Assembly (NCBI RefSeq): GCF_039851965.1
Contig: NZ_CP156674.1
Coordinates: 2,542,001-2,606,000, forward strand
Origin: Pseudalkalibacillus hwajinpoensis
GTDB lineage: Bacteria; Bacillota; Bacilli; Bacillales; Guptibacillaceae
Reading direction: 5' to 3'
Length of the DNA stretch: 64,000 bases
In this document: positions 16,752 through 25,130 of the stretch, in pieces
Numbering within the stretch: position 1 is the first letter of the stretch
Layout of the letters: every line of letters starts with the position of its first letter
Made by a program: the position numbers and the translations under genes
Notes under the pieces: generated by a model
What the model saw: only the letters and a program-made list of their open reading frames with translations
The model's database searches: none
Told to the model about the DNA's origin: nothing

Positions 16752-18044
16752 TTGACTTTATTAGCAACGCTTATATTTATTGCAACATTAGTTCTTGTTA
16801 TATGGCAGCCGAAGAATCTTGGTATCGGTTGGTCTGCATGTGGTGGAGCCATACTAGCTCTCATAGTAGGAGTAGTTGATTTCCAGGATGTCGTTACGGT
16901 AACAGGCATTGTTTGGAATGCGACTTTTGCCTTTATTGCCATTATCATCATTTCACTTATTTTAGATGAAATTGGATTCTTTGAGTGGGCAGCTCTTCAT
17001 ATGGCAAGAGTGGCCAAAGGCAATGGTTTACGAATGTTTGTTTATGTGACATTGCTCGGTGCAGTGGTAGCCGCATTGTTTGCAAATGACGGTGCGGCGC
17101 TAATCCTCACTCCAATTGTTCTAGCAATGGTCAGAAATCTTAATTTCAAAGAAAAAATGATCTTACCATTTATCATGGCCAGTGGGTTTATTGCGGACAC
17201 GACTTCACTACCATTAGTGGTAAGTAACCTTGTGAACATTGTTTCAGCTGACTATTTTGATATCGGATTTGTGGAATATGCTTCTAGGATGATTGTTCCG
17301 AATTTATTCGCTTTAGGAGCAAGTATCCTGGTACTCTACTTGTATTTCCGCAAGGATCTTCCTGGAAAATACGATGTCGAACAGTTACGGGTGCCACAAG
17401 AAGCCATACGAGATCATAAGATGTTTCGGCTTTCCTGGGGTGTCCTTGGGATCCTTCTAGTTGGCTACTTTTTAAGTGAATTTATACAAGTTCCTGTTTC
17501 GATTATCGCGGGGGTTGTCGCTATTGCATTCCTGCTTATCGCAAGAAAGAGTAGCGCTGTAGAAACAAAGAAAGTTATTAAAGGCGCACCATGGGCGATT
17601 GTTTTCTTCTCAATCGGCATGTATGTAGTTGTTTATGGACTGCGGAATGTAGGTTTAACTGACATTCTTGCTGATGTGGTTCAGGGAGCAGCAGATCAGG
17701 GGCTATTTATTGCCACTATTTCAATGGGCTTTATTGCAGCGATTCTTTCATCCATTATGAACAATATGCCAACAGTGATGATTGACGCACTGGCTATTGA
17801 TGCGACCACTACAACGGGAAGTATAAAAGAAGCCTTAATTTATGCCAATATTATTGGTTCAGATCTTGGTCCGAAAATTACACCGATTGGCTCCCTAGCT
17901 ACACTGTTATGGCTCCATGTACTATCGTTAAAAGGTGTGAAGATCTCATGGGGGTATTACTTTAAAATAGGTATCATTTTAACCATTCCCACACTATTTA
18001 TCACACTTACAGGATTATACATCTGGCTACTCATTATTTCGTAA
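16752..18044 (+). CDS. arsB: Arsenite efflux membrane protein ArsB
   Basis: 430 residues with about twelve membrane segments, the standard ArsB length and not ACR3 type. Recognisable parts are GIVWNATFAFIAIIIISLIL near residue 50, ALFANDGAALILTPIVLAMV near 107 and SSIMNNMPTVMIDALAI in the second half. TTG at 16752 is the start, with GGAGG 8 bases upstream. It exports arsenite and antimonite, either alone or driven by ArsA, which is encoded downstream. Confidence 0.94.
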   Translation: MTLLATLIFIATLVLVIWQPKNLGIGWSACGGAILALIVGVVDFQDVVTVTGIVWNATFAFIAIIIISLILDEIGFFEWAALHMARVAKGNGLRMFVYVTLLGAVVAALFANDGAALILTPIVLAMVRNLNFKEKMILPFIMASGFIADTTSLPLVVSNLVNIVSADYFDIGFVEYASRMIVPNLFALGASILVLYLYFRKDLPGKYDVEQLRVPQEAIRDHKMFRLSWGVLGILLVGYFLSEFIQVPVSIIAGVVAIAFLLIARKSSAVETKKVIKGAPWAIVFFSIGMYVVVYGLRNVGLTDILADVVQGAADQGLFIATISMGFIAAILSSIMNNMPTVMIDALAIDATTTTGSIKEALIYANIIGSDLGPKITPIGSLATLLWLHVLSLKGVKISWGYYFKIGIILTIPTLFITLTGLYIWLLIIS

Positions 18045-18079
18045 CAACACAAAACCAATACAAAAAGGAGTTTTACCTT

Positions 18080-18502
18080 ATGTCTAAAAAACCTATTATC
18101 TATTTCCTATGCACTGGAAACTCTTGCCGAAGCCAAATGGCTGAAGGTTTTGGTAAAAAATATCTTGGTGACAAATATGAGGTGCATTCAGCTGGAATTG
18201 AGGCTCATGGTTTAAACCCAAATGCTGTAAAAGCAATGCAAGAAGTTGAAATTGATATTACCAATCAAACTTCTGATGTCATAGATTCTGAGTTATTAAA
18301 CAATGCCGATTTTGTGGTTACCCTTTGCGGTGATGCAAATGACAAGTGTCCTATGACACCTCCACATGTGAAGCGTGACCACTGGGGATTTGACGACCCT
18401 GCCAAAGCAGAAGGAACAGATGAGGAAAAATGGGCGTTTTTCCAACGAGTTCGTGATGAGATTGCTGAACGTATCCAACGTTTTGCTGCTGAAGGTAAAT
18501 AA
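18080..18502 (+). CDS. arsC: Arsenate reductase, thioredoxin-coupled
   Basis: 140 residues, low-molecular-weight phosphatase fold. The P-loop CTGNSCRSQMAEG starts at residue 11. The redox cysteines appear in TLCGDANDKCPMTPP at about 82 and 89, as in the Bacillus/Staphylococcus pI258 type enzyme. HWGFDDPAKAEG supplies the general acid Asp. It reduces arsenate to arsenite for export by ArsB and is recycled by thioredoxin, which fits the trxB gene in the same locus. AAAAGGAG precedes ATG 18080. Confidence 0.95.
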   Translation: MSKKPIIYFLCTGNSCRSQMAEGFGKKYLGDKYEVHSAGIEAHGLNPNAVKAMQEVEIDITNQTSDVIDSELLNNADFVVTLCGDANDKCPMTPPHVKRDHWGFDDPAKAEGTDEEKWAFFQRVRDEIAERIQRFAAEGK

Positions 18503-18510
18503 AAGTCTAA

Positions 18511-18540
18511 GAAAGCCGAGAAGACTCTCGGCTTTCTTTC
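18511..18540 (+). terminator. Terminator between arsC and arsD
   Basis: GAAAGCCGAG / CTCGGCTTTC, a 10-bp perfect stem with a six-base loop followed by a T-rich tail. It probably lowers expression of arsD-arsA-trxB relative to arsRBC, since no separate promoter was seen before arsD. Confidence 0.8.
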
Positions 18541-18564
18541 TAACTACTGAAGGAGGAATTCAAG

Positions 18565-18930
18565 TTGAAAATTGAGATTTATGACCCTGCAATGTGCTGC
18601 TCAACGGGTGTTTGTGGTCCGGGAGTTGATCCTGAGTTAACTCGAATAGCTCATTACATGTCTGTTTTAAAGAAACATGATATGGATATCCAACGCTTCA
18701 ACCTTTCTAATGATACAGCTGCTTTTGTTCAACATCCGGTTGTTCGAGAACTGCTTCAAACAAAAGGCGAACAGGTGCTACCACTCGTATTGGCAGATAA
18801 TGAAATTGTGAAAATAGGTGAATATCCTAACGCAAATGAACTGGCTGAGTGGACTGGTTTAGATGTGAAACTGCTCGAAAAAGATAAAGAAACGAAGAAC
18901 TTTACTATTACACTGAATCCAATGGATTAA
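18565..18930 (+). CDS. arsD: Arsenite metallochaperone ArsD
   Basis: 121 residues. The N-terminus IEIYDPAMCCSTGVCGP holds the three cysteines (11, 12 and 17) that bind arsenite and pass it to ArsA; C-terminal cysteines found in some ArsD are absent. The TTG start at 18565 has AAGGAGGAA 9 bases before it. It is directly followed, 11 bases on, by arsA, its partner. Confidence 0.93.
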   Translation: MKIEIYDPAMCCSTGVCGPGVDPELTRIAHYMSVLKKHDMDIQRFNLSNDTAAFVQHPVVRELLQTKGEQVLPLVLADNEIVKIGEYPNANELAEWTGLDVKLLEKDKETKNFTITLNPMD

Positions 18931-18941
18931 GGAGTTTTTCT

Positions 18942-20666
18942 ATGTTTGAAACTTTTCATCCATCAAAATTGCCTCTTACTCCCTATTTATTTTTCACTGG
19001 TAAGGGCGGTGTTGGAAAGACCTCAACAGCTTCAGCCACCGCCATTGCTCTAGCTGATAAGGGGAAGAATATCCTTCTTGTAAGCACGGATCCTGCATCA
19101 AACCTTCAAGATGTTTTTGAAATGGAATTAACGAATGACCTCACCAATGTTGAAACGGTTCCTAACTTATCCATCGCGAATCTGGATCCCGAGGAAGCTG
19201 CGCGTATCTATCGAGAAAAAGCCATTTCTCCGTACCGTGAGACCCTTCCATCATCTGTCCTTGAGACAATGGAAGAACAAATGTCTGGCGCCTGTACAGT
19301 TGAAATAGCAGCATTTGATGCTTTTACAAGCTTTTTGTCTGACAATACGATGCTCAATCAATTTGATCACATTATTTTTGATACAGCACCAACCGGTCAT
19401 ACGTTGAGACTACTCCAACTTCCTGCAGCATGGTCAGGTTTTATTGCACAAAATGAAAACGGTGCATCCTGTTTAGGGCCATTGTCCGCCCTTGATAATA
19501 AGAAGAAACAATATGATGAAGCAGTTTCTTCCCTGTCTTATAAAACTTTAACGACACTTTGCCTTGTAACTCGTCCTGATGAGACAGCTACATATGAGGC
19601 TGAAAGAGCATCGATTGAGTTGTCTCAGGTGGGTATCACGAATCAGATTTTATTAATGAATGGCGTTCATGATCATTACCTTGAAAGTGACCATGTCTCT
19701 ACTGCTTTTTATGATCTTCAGCAAAACGCCATTCAAGGATTGTCAGATTACTTAAAAAAGATACCTACTTATAGCCTCCCACTTGTTCCTTATTCGTTAA
19801 CGGGGGTTGAGAACTTGCAGAACCTATTTACAGGCGACACGTTTCTTCTAAAAGAGGAGCTCAATCATTTTGAATGGAATACTTCGAATGGACTTGATGA
19901 TGCAATTAACACCTTCTCTACACGACAAACAGGTATTATTTTTACGATGGGAAAGGGTGGCGTTGGAAAAACAACTGTTGCCTCAACTGTTGCGCAAGGT
20001 TTAGTAGCCCGTGGCCATCGAGTTCATCTAACCACCACAGATCCGGCAGATCACCTTAATTTCAGTCTGAAAAACCAGGAAAAAAGTGATCGACTTGTCG
20101 TGAGTAACCTCGATCCCAAAAAAGTGGTAGAGGAGTACAAAAGGGAAGTGCTATCTGAAGCAAGTGATTCTCTCAGTGAAGATGAGTTAGCCTATCTAAA
20201 GGAAGATCTTGAATCACCATGTACGGAAGAAATCGCCGTTTTTCGTGCATTTGCTGATATAGTTGAGAGTTCTTCGACTGAATTTGTAGTGATTGATACG
20301 GCACCTACTGGACACACATTGCTACTGCTGGATGCAGCAAAAGCCTATCATAATGAAATCCAACGTTCATCTGGAAACGTTCCAGATGCGGTTAAGCATC
20401 TTCTACCAAAGCTTCGCGATCCAAATGAGACACAAATTTTGATTGTGACCTTGCCAGAAGCCACCCCTTTTTATGAAGCAAAACGATTACAGGAAGATCT
20501 ATTACGAGCTGACTTACACCCAACCTGGTGGATTGTGAATCAAAGTTTCTATATGACAAATACAAGTGATCCAATCCTAAAATCAAAAGCGCTGTCAGAA
20601 ATTCCTTGGATGAATCAAATCGAAAGAACAGCCAACCGAATGGCGATAATTCCGTGGCAAACGTAA
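18942..20666 (+). CDS. arsA: Arsenite efflux ATPase ArsA
   Basis: 574 residues made of two homologous halves. Each has a P-loop (GKGGVGKTSTA near residue 20, GKGGVGKTTVA near 336), the DTAPTGHT signature (near 145 and 452) and a metal-site cysteine (MSGACTVE near 116, ESPCTEE near 426), with a third in ENGASCLGP near 175. It is the full two-domain form. It binds arsenite delivered by ArsD and energises ArsB at the membrane. Confidence 0.95.
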   Translation: MFETFHPSKLPLTPYLFFTGKGGVGKTSTASATAIALADKGKNILLVSTDPASNLQDVFEMELTNDLTNVETVPNLSIANLDPEEAARIYREKAISPYRETLPSSVLETMEEQMSGACTVEIAAFDAFTSFLSDNTMLNQFDHIIFDTAPTGHTLRLLQLPAAWSGFIAQNENGASCLGPLSALDNKKKQYDEAVSSLSYKTLTTLCLVTRPDETATYEAERASIELSQVGITNQILLMNGVHDHYLESDHVSTAFYDLQQNAIQGLSDYLKKIPTYSLPLVPYSLTGVENLQNLFTGDTFLLKEELNHFEWNTSNGLDDAINTFSTRQTGIIFTMGKGGVGKTTVASTVAQGLVARGHRVHLTTTDPADHLNFSLKNQEKSDRLVVSNLDPKKVVEEYKREVLSEASDSLSEDELAYLKEDLESPCTEEIAVFRAFADIVESSSTEFVVIDTAPTGHTLLLLDAAKAYHNEIQRSSGNVPDAVKHLLPKLRDPNETQILIVTLPEATPFYEAKRLQEDLLRADLHPTWWIVNQSFYMTNTSDPILKSKALSEIPWMNQIERTANRMAIIPWQT

Positions 20667-20710
20667 CCTAATCCACTCGATTAGAGCGAGTTTGAAAGTG
20701 AGGAATGGAA

Positions 20711-21658
20711 ATGATTCATAAAGCAGTTATTTTAGGAACCGGTCCAGCAGGTTTAACAGCTGCCATTTATCTGGCGAGAGCAAATATGGATCCAATTGTC
20801 ATTGAAGGCCCTGAACCAGGTGGTCAATTAACGTTAACCACAGAAGTAGAAAACTTCCCAGGGTTTCCAGATGGGATTATGGGACCTGAATTAATGGATA
20901 ATATGAGAAAACAAGCTGAACGTTTTGGAGCAACTTTTAAGAGGGGATGGATCACAGATATTGATACGTCTGATCGTCCTTTTCTGATCAAAGCAGATGG
21001 ACTAGATATTAAATCTCAGTCTGTGATTATTTCGACAGGTGCATCAGCCAAACTTCTTGGAATTGCAGGAGAGAAAGAGAACATTGGCAAAGGGGTAAGT
21101 ACATGTGCAACCTGTGACGGTTTTTTCTTTAGAGGGAAAAAAGTCGTCATCATTGGTGGTGGAGACTCAGCCATGGAAGAAGCAAATTTCCTAACAAAGT
21201 TTGCAAGTGAAGTTCAGGTTGTTCATCGAAGAAATGACCTTAGGGCTTCAAAAATAATGCAGGATCGAGCCCGAGATAACGAGAAAATCACCTGGGGATT
21301 AAACAAAACGCCGATTGAAGTGCTTTCAGGTGGAAAGAAAGTTACTGGGTTAAAGGTAAAGGAAAACGATTCAGATAAGGAAGAAGTGATTGAGACTGAT
21401 GGGATTTTTGTAGCCATTGGTCACCGTCCAAACACCAGTTTTCTTCATGGAAAAGTCCAGACAAATGAAACTGGCTATATTGATGTTAAACCTGGGACAA
21501 CGAAAACGAGTGTTCAAGGGATATTTGCTTGTGGAGATGTACAGGATCAGCATTACCGTCAAGCGATTACAGCTGCAGGTACAGGATGTATGGCTGCGAT
21601 GGATTGTGAAAGGTATCTAGAAGGTGATGCTTCGATTGACTGGAGTCAGACTTTATAG
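20711..21658 (+). CDS. trxB: Thioredoxin reductase in the arsenic locus
   Basis: 315 residues. FAD motif GTGPAGLTAAIYLARA at residue 8, the redox pair in STCATCDGFFF near 133, the NADPH motif GGGDSAMEEANFL near 153, and GIFACGDVQD near 273. ATG 20711 is preferred to ATG 20705 because GTGAGGA ends one base before 20705. It reduces thioredoxin, which in turn reduces ArsC; placement in an ars operon is common in Bacillaceae. The last gene of the locus; a repeat unit and terminator follow. Confidence 0.92.
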   Translation: MIHKAVILGTGPAGLTAAIYLARANMDPIVIEGPEPGGQLTLTTEVENFPGFPDGIMGPELMDNMRKQAERFGATFKRGWITDIDTSDRPFLIKADGLDIKSQSVIISTGASAKLLGIAGEKENIGKGVSTCATCDGFFFRGKKVVIIGGGDSAMEEANFLTKFASEVQVVHRRNDLRASKIMQDRARDNEKITWGLNKTPIEVLSGGKKVTGLKVKENDSDKEEVIETDGIFVAIGHRPNTSFLHGKVQTNETGYIDVKPGTTKTSVQGIFACGDVQDQHYRQAITAAGTGCMAAMDCERYLEGDASIDWSQTL

Positions 21659-21663
21659 GAATC

Positions 21664-21789
21664 GATTCACTTCAAAGTAAGACAGATTACCACAAATAAG
21701 AGTCAAAGAATAACCAGGGTGCTAACCATTCTTTTGATTAGTTCTGTGTTTTGTAAGAATGTGAATCAGCAGAACCGTCCCGGTGATTC
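21664..21789. repeat. MITE-like unit (unit C)
   Basis: Begins GATTCACTTCAAAGTAAGAC, carries the ACCAGGGTGCTAA part of the hairpin with a worn right arm, and ends in a complete REP at 21763-21789 (GAATCAGCAGAACCGTCCCG...). The left REP is reduced to its last bases. Confidence 0.75.
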
Positions 21790-21802
21790 CCTAAATAAAA
21801 AG

Positions 21803-21841
21803 AAAGAAGCGCATTCCTTTCGCAGAATTGCGCTTCTTTGC
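21803..21841. terminator. Convergent terminator after trxB and the GlsB-type gene
   Basis: AAGAAGCGCA and TGCGCTTCTT pair as a 10-bp stem, with A-rich and T-rich sides so that it can act on both strands. Confidence 0.75.
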
Positions 21842-21886
21842 CCTTACCTCTAACATAAAATTCAAATATCATGCTTTTGTTGAAGG

Positions 21887-22147
21887 TTAGGTTTCTCTTT
21901 TGTTGCGACTTTTTCCCATGATATAGCTCACAATTAACACTAAGATGATTGAGCCTATAATAGCTGGGATAACGTTAAACCCACCAATATCCGGCCCCCA
22001 ACTACCTAATATTAGCGTACCTAACCAGGCACCAACAAATCCAGCAATAATATTTCCAATAATTCCACCAGGAACATCTCGACCAGTGATTACGCCAGCA
22101 AGCCAACCAATAATACCACCAATGATCAAACTCCATATTAGTCCTAT
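21887..22147 (-). CDS. GlsB/YeaQ/YmgE-type small membrane protein, apparent ATA start
   Basis: About 86 residues with three membrane segments: GLIWSLIIGGIIGWLAGVI, then GNIIAGFVGAWLGTLILG, then VIPAIIGSIILVLIVSYI. These are stress-associated inner membrane proteins of unknown mechanism. Relatives start M-GLIW; here that codon is ATA (22147-22145), placed six bases after a perfect GGAGGTG (22160-22154). The GTG at 22154-22156 is part of the ribosome binding site itself and cannot be used with it; the next possible start, a TTG, would remove part of the first membrane helix. Either AUA is used, or the start is mutated. Confidence 0.8.
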   Translation of the reverse strand: MGLIWSLIIGGIIGWLAGVITGRDVPGGIIGNIIAGFVGAWLGTLILGSWGPDIGGFNVIPAIIGSIILVLIVSYIMGKSRNKRET

Positions 22148-22239
22148 GGAAAACACCTCCTATAATTGTTTCATCTTTCTGTATTGTTTTATCCTAAGAG
22201 AAGTAATACTATTCGTGTCTACAACTCATTAGCTGTTAT

Positions 22240-22269
22240 AAAAAGGACTTTGGCTCACAAAGTCTTTTT
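22240..22269. terminator. Bidirectional hairpin terminator
   Basis: AAAAAGGACTTTG / CAAAGTCTTTTT with a five-base loop and T tracts on both strands. It insulates the GlsB-type gene from the repeat cluster. Confidence 0.7.
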
Positions 22270-22309
22270 AAGCCTCTGGAAGGTCAACGCAAAGATGAAT
22301 GACTCACAG

Positions 22310-22503
22310 GAATCGCGGGGACGGTTCGAGACTGGTGAAAAAGTCCAACTTTTTTACAAAGAAAAATGATAAAAGAAAAACGAGCCTCTAGAATCGCTTC
22401 TAAGTCTCGTTTGCTATACGGCGAGACATTTTAGTCCCCCTTAAAAAGCTTATTTTTGGAAAGTGACTACTTTTTCTCTGGTCTCGTACGGTTCTCATGA
22501 TTC
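22310..22503. repeat. Second REP-flanked unit type (unit E), 194 bp
   Basis: Inverted ends: ACGGTTCGAGACTGGTGAAA at the left and ACTTTTTCTCTGGTCTCG plus GGTTCTCATGATTC at the right. The middle has an AACGAG...CTCGTT hairpin. A second copy, over 85 percent similar by eye, lies at 48966-49148. Solo ends occur at 10969, 33596, 38071 and 61238. Confidence 0.8.
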
Positions 22504-22672
22504 TTTCTTTAAATAACAAAGAAAAATAAATGATAGTAAGTCATTGTAGGTTACTATTTTCTCATGATAATAAGACTCAAAAACCAGGTGAGCTAACCAA
22601 GATATCTTGTTAGTTTACCTGGTTTTTTGTCTTGTGAAAGTAATTGAATCAGCAGAACTGTCCCGGTGATTC
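22488..22672. repeat. MITE-like unit (unit D) joined to unit E
   Basis: Left REP end 22488-22503 is shared with unit E; right REP is 22646-22672. The internal hairpin AACCAGGTGAGCTAAC / GTTAGTTTACCTGGTT is nearly perfect and is followed by TTTTTT. Compared with unit A, bases in the stem differ but pairing is kept. Confidence 0.75.
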
Positions 22673-22731
22673 CGGTGATCCCCCAAAATTCGTCAGATTA
22701 TTTTGCTAATATTATTGCAATTTAGATTTAT

Positions 22732-22786
22732 TTAACTTACTATAATAAGTAGTTAGTTTGTCCAACGAATGAACTAAGTAAGTTAA
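22732..22786. promoter_or_regulatory. Inverted repeat in the ABC transporter promoter region
   Basis: TTAACTTAC (22732-22740) pairs with GTAAGTTAA (22778-22786) and TTAGTTT (22753-22759) with GAACTAA (22771-22777). TATAAT at 22741-22746 sits in the bulge and could be the -10 box, but no well-spaced -35 was found. Likely an operator or leader structure. Confidence 0.5.
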
Positions 22787-22788
22787 AA

Positions 22789-22802
22789 TGTAAGCGGTAA
22801 CA
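22789..22802. promoter_or_regulatory. cre-like box (CcpA catabolite control)
   Basis: TGTAAGCGGTAACA fits the Bacillus cre consensus TGWAANCGNTNWCA at every position. It lies between the putative promoter and the ribosome binding site, a position that gives repression by roadblock. Confidence 0.75.
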
Positions 22803-22821
22803 AAATGGAGGAGGTTTTGAA

Positions 22822-24108
22822 TTGAAGAAGAAAAACTTGATCTTGGTTCTGGTTATTATGCTTGTATTAATCACTGGTTGTGGGGCTCCTAATGCAAACC
22901 CTACTAGTTCCTCCACTGAAAATAACGGAGACAAGAAAGAACTCACAGTTTGGCATATTGAAACTGCAGTTGCTGAAGTTGCGTTAGATGAAGCGATTCA
23001 AAGATTTGAAGAGGAACATCCTGATGTAAAGGTCAACCTGGTTCGACAAGAAAATGATCCTTATAAAACCAAGCTAGCTGTAGCGATGGGGGGAGGTAAT
23101 CCTCCGGACGTTTTTCATTCATGGGGTGGAGGTTGGCTTAAGAAATTTGTTGATGCTGGACAAGTTAAAGAGATCACCGGGGAGGTAGACCCAGACCATT
23201 ATTTAGAAGCAGCACTTGCCCCGTCAATATACGATGAAAAAATATATGGTGTTCCATTATCAATTGCTTTCGTACCTGTTTGGTATAACAAAGAAATATT
23301 CGAAAAGTATGATTTAGAAGAGCCGGAAACGTACGAGGAATTGTTAGGTATTGTTGAAACGTTAACTGCAAATGACGTTATTCCTTTCGCTCTTGCGAAC
23401 CAATCGAAGTGGCCGGGGTCATTTTATATGATGTACCTTGCGGAAAGAATTGGTGGCCCAGATTTATTCAATGAAGCATTTGAAAGATCAGGTAGAGGTT
23501 TTGATGATGAAGCCTATTTAGAGGCAGCCAAGAAAATCCAAGAACTGGTGAAAATGAACGCATTCCCAGAAGGGGTAAATGGTATGAATTATGATACTGG
23601 GCAATCCAGACAACTCCTTTACACGAACAAAGCAGCTATGGAAGTGATGGGAACCTGGACGATTGGAACAATTAGAGAGGAACTACCTGAGTTTGAAGAA
23701 AAATTGGGATTCTTCATGTTCCCATCCTTATCAGGCGGTGAAGGAACTCGAAAGCATCTGGTTGGAGGAGTTAGTCCTGTCTTCTCAGTGGCAGAAAAAA
23801 GTCCTAATCAGGAACTGGCAGTGGAATTAGTAAAAGAATTAACAAGTGTAGAAACGGCAGAAAAATTCGCTAACACAGATGGTTCAATTGCAGCAGTTAA
23901 AGGAGTTAAGTATGAAGACGATTATGTAAAGGGAATTAGTGACTTACTGGCTAAGTCAGAATATCTCCAACCATACTATGATCAAACATTACCCCCAGAA
24001 CTTGCTGAAGTTCATTTAGATACGACTCAGGCACTCTTTAGTTTATCGATCACACCTGAAGAAGCCGTAGAGAAAGTTGAAGCCAAAGCAAAAGAGCTGT
24101 TGGAGTAA
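22822..24108 (+). CDS. Sugar ABC transporter substrate-binding lipoprotein
   Basis: 428 residues, family 1 extracellular solute-binding protein. The N-terminus is a lipoprotein signal, ending in LITGCGAP with Cys at residue 20. The mature part starts ELTVWHIE and continues with EEHPDVKVNLVRQE and the DVFHSWGGGW ligand region near residue 95. TTG 22822 is the start, with GGAGGAGG 8 bases upstream. It captures a sugar or oligosaccharide outside the cell and passes it to the two permeases that follow. A cre box in the leader suggests repression by preferred sugars. Sugar identity unknown. Confidence 0.92.
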   Translation: MKKKNLILVLVIMLVLITGCGAPNANPTSSSTENNGDKKELTVWHIETAVAEVALDEAIQRFEEEHPDVKVNLVRQENDPYKTKLAVAMGGGNPPDVFHSWGGGWLKKFVDAGQVKEITGEVDPDHYLEAALAPSIYDEKIYGVPLSIAFVPVWYNKEIFEKYDLEEPETYEELLGIVETLTANDVIPFALANQSKWPGSFYMMYLAERIGGPDLFNEAFERSGRGFDDEAYLEAAKKIQELVKMNAFPEGVNGMNYDTGQSRQLLYTNKAAMEVMGTWTIGTIREELPEFEEKLGFFMFPSLSGGEGTRKHLVGGVSPVFSVAEKSPNQELAVELVKELTSVETAEKFANTDGSIAAVKGVKYEDDYVKGISDLLAKSEYLQPYYDQTLPPELAEVHLDTTQALFSLSITPEEAVEKVEAKAKELLE

Positions 24109-24176
24109 GTATTGAACTATCAGCTAGTGATGCATTTACTAGCTGGTAGTTTTAAATAAAATGAGGTGATGATTCT

Positions 24177-25130
24177 ATGGAAGGAAAAACTGAAAAAGCC
24201 TATATTTCTAACACTCCGTTCCTCCGCGATAAAGTGAAGACACGTCGGCAAAAAAAGAATCGTGAGGCGCTTGTCATAGCAGGTTTTTTAGCGCCAGCTC
24301 TATTAGTTTATGGACTTTATGTTGTGTATTCAATCATCATGACGTTTTATTACAGTCTATTTGATTGGTCTGGTGTCGATAATATCTTTATTTTTATCGG
24401 CTTACAAAATTACATTGATCTTATGCATGATAGTGTTTTTTGGTTAACGCTCAAAAATAATTCATTGCTTGTTGTTTCTTCATTAGTAACTCAATTACCG
24501 CTGGGATTAATTATGGCGCTTCTCTTATTTAGTCCGATTAAAGGGATGAGGTTCTTTAGGTCTGTTTATTTCATGCCATTTCTAATGTCTACTGTAGCAA
24601 TAGGGATTTTATTTACCTTTATCTACGATGGAAGCTATGGAATTGTCAATCAGTTTCTTGGTTTGATTGGTTTGGAATCATTTCAACAAGCGTGGTTAGG
24701 AAATGAATCAACTGCAATTTGGGCAATTATCGTTACGATCTGCTGGCAGTTTGCTCCTTTTTATATGATCCTCTTTCGTGCAGCAATCGTGGGGATTCCA
24801 GAAGATTTATATGAAGCGGCGGATATTGATGGAGCGAGAAAATGGGATCGATTTAAAAATATTACGTTACCGTTATTAATGCCTACTATCGTTACTTCTT
24901 CGATTTTATCCATAATTGGTTCGCTTAAATATTTCGATTTGATTTATGTCATGACAAATGGTGGTCCTAATAATTCTACCGAATTAATGGCGACTTACAT
25001 GTATTCCGAAACATTCACGAATTTCAATATGGGTTATGGAAGTAGCGTTTCGTTTTCAATGTTTATTATCGCTTTTCTCATCACACTAGTCATTTTTCTG
25101 CTAGATAATAGAAGGAAAGGGGCAATTTAG
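24177..25130 (+). CDS. Sugar ABC transporter permease, MalF type
   Basis: 317 residues, six membrane segments after a basic 35-residue N-terminus. The coupling-helix motif appears as EAADIDGARKWDRFKNITLP near residue 214 (EAA-x3-G). AGGTGATG precedes ATG 24177. The stop codon is followed directly by the start of the second permease, so the two are translated together. No ATP-binding subunit is present in the locus; a shared MsmX-like ATPase encoded elsewhere is the usual arrangement in Bacillaceae. Confidence 0.92.
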   Translation: MEGKTEKAYISNTPFLRDKVKTRRQKKNREALVIAGFLAPALLVYGLYVVYSIIMTFYYSLFDWSGVDNIFIFIGLQNYIDLMHDSVFWLTLKNNSLLVVSSLVTQLPLGLIMALLLFSPIKGMRFFRSVYFMPFLMSTVAIGILFTFIYDGSYGIVNQFLGLIGLESFQQAWLGNESTAIWAIIVTICWQFAPFYMILFRAAIVGIPEDLYEAADIDGARKWDRFKNITLPLLMPTIVTSSILSIIGSLKYFDLIYVMTNGGPNNSTELMATYMYSETFTNFNMGYGSSVSFSMFIIAFLITLVIFLLDNRRKGAI

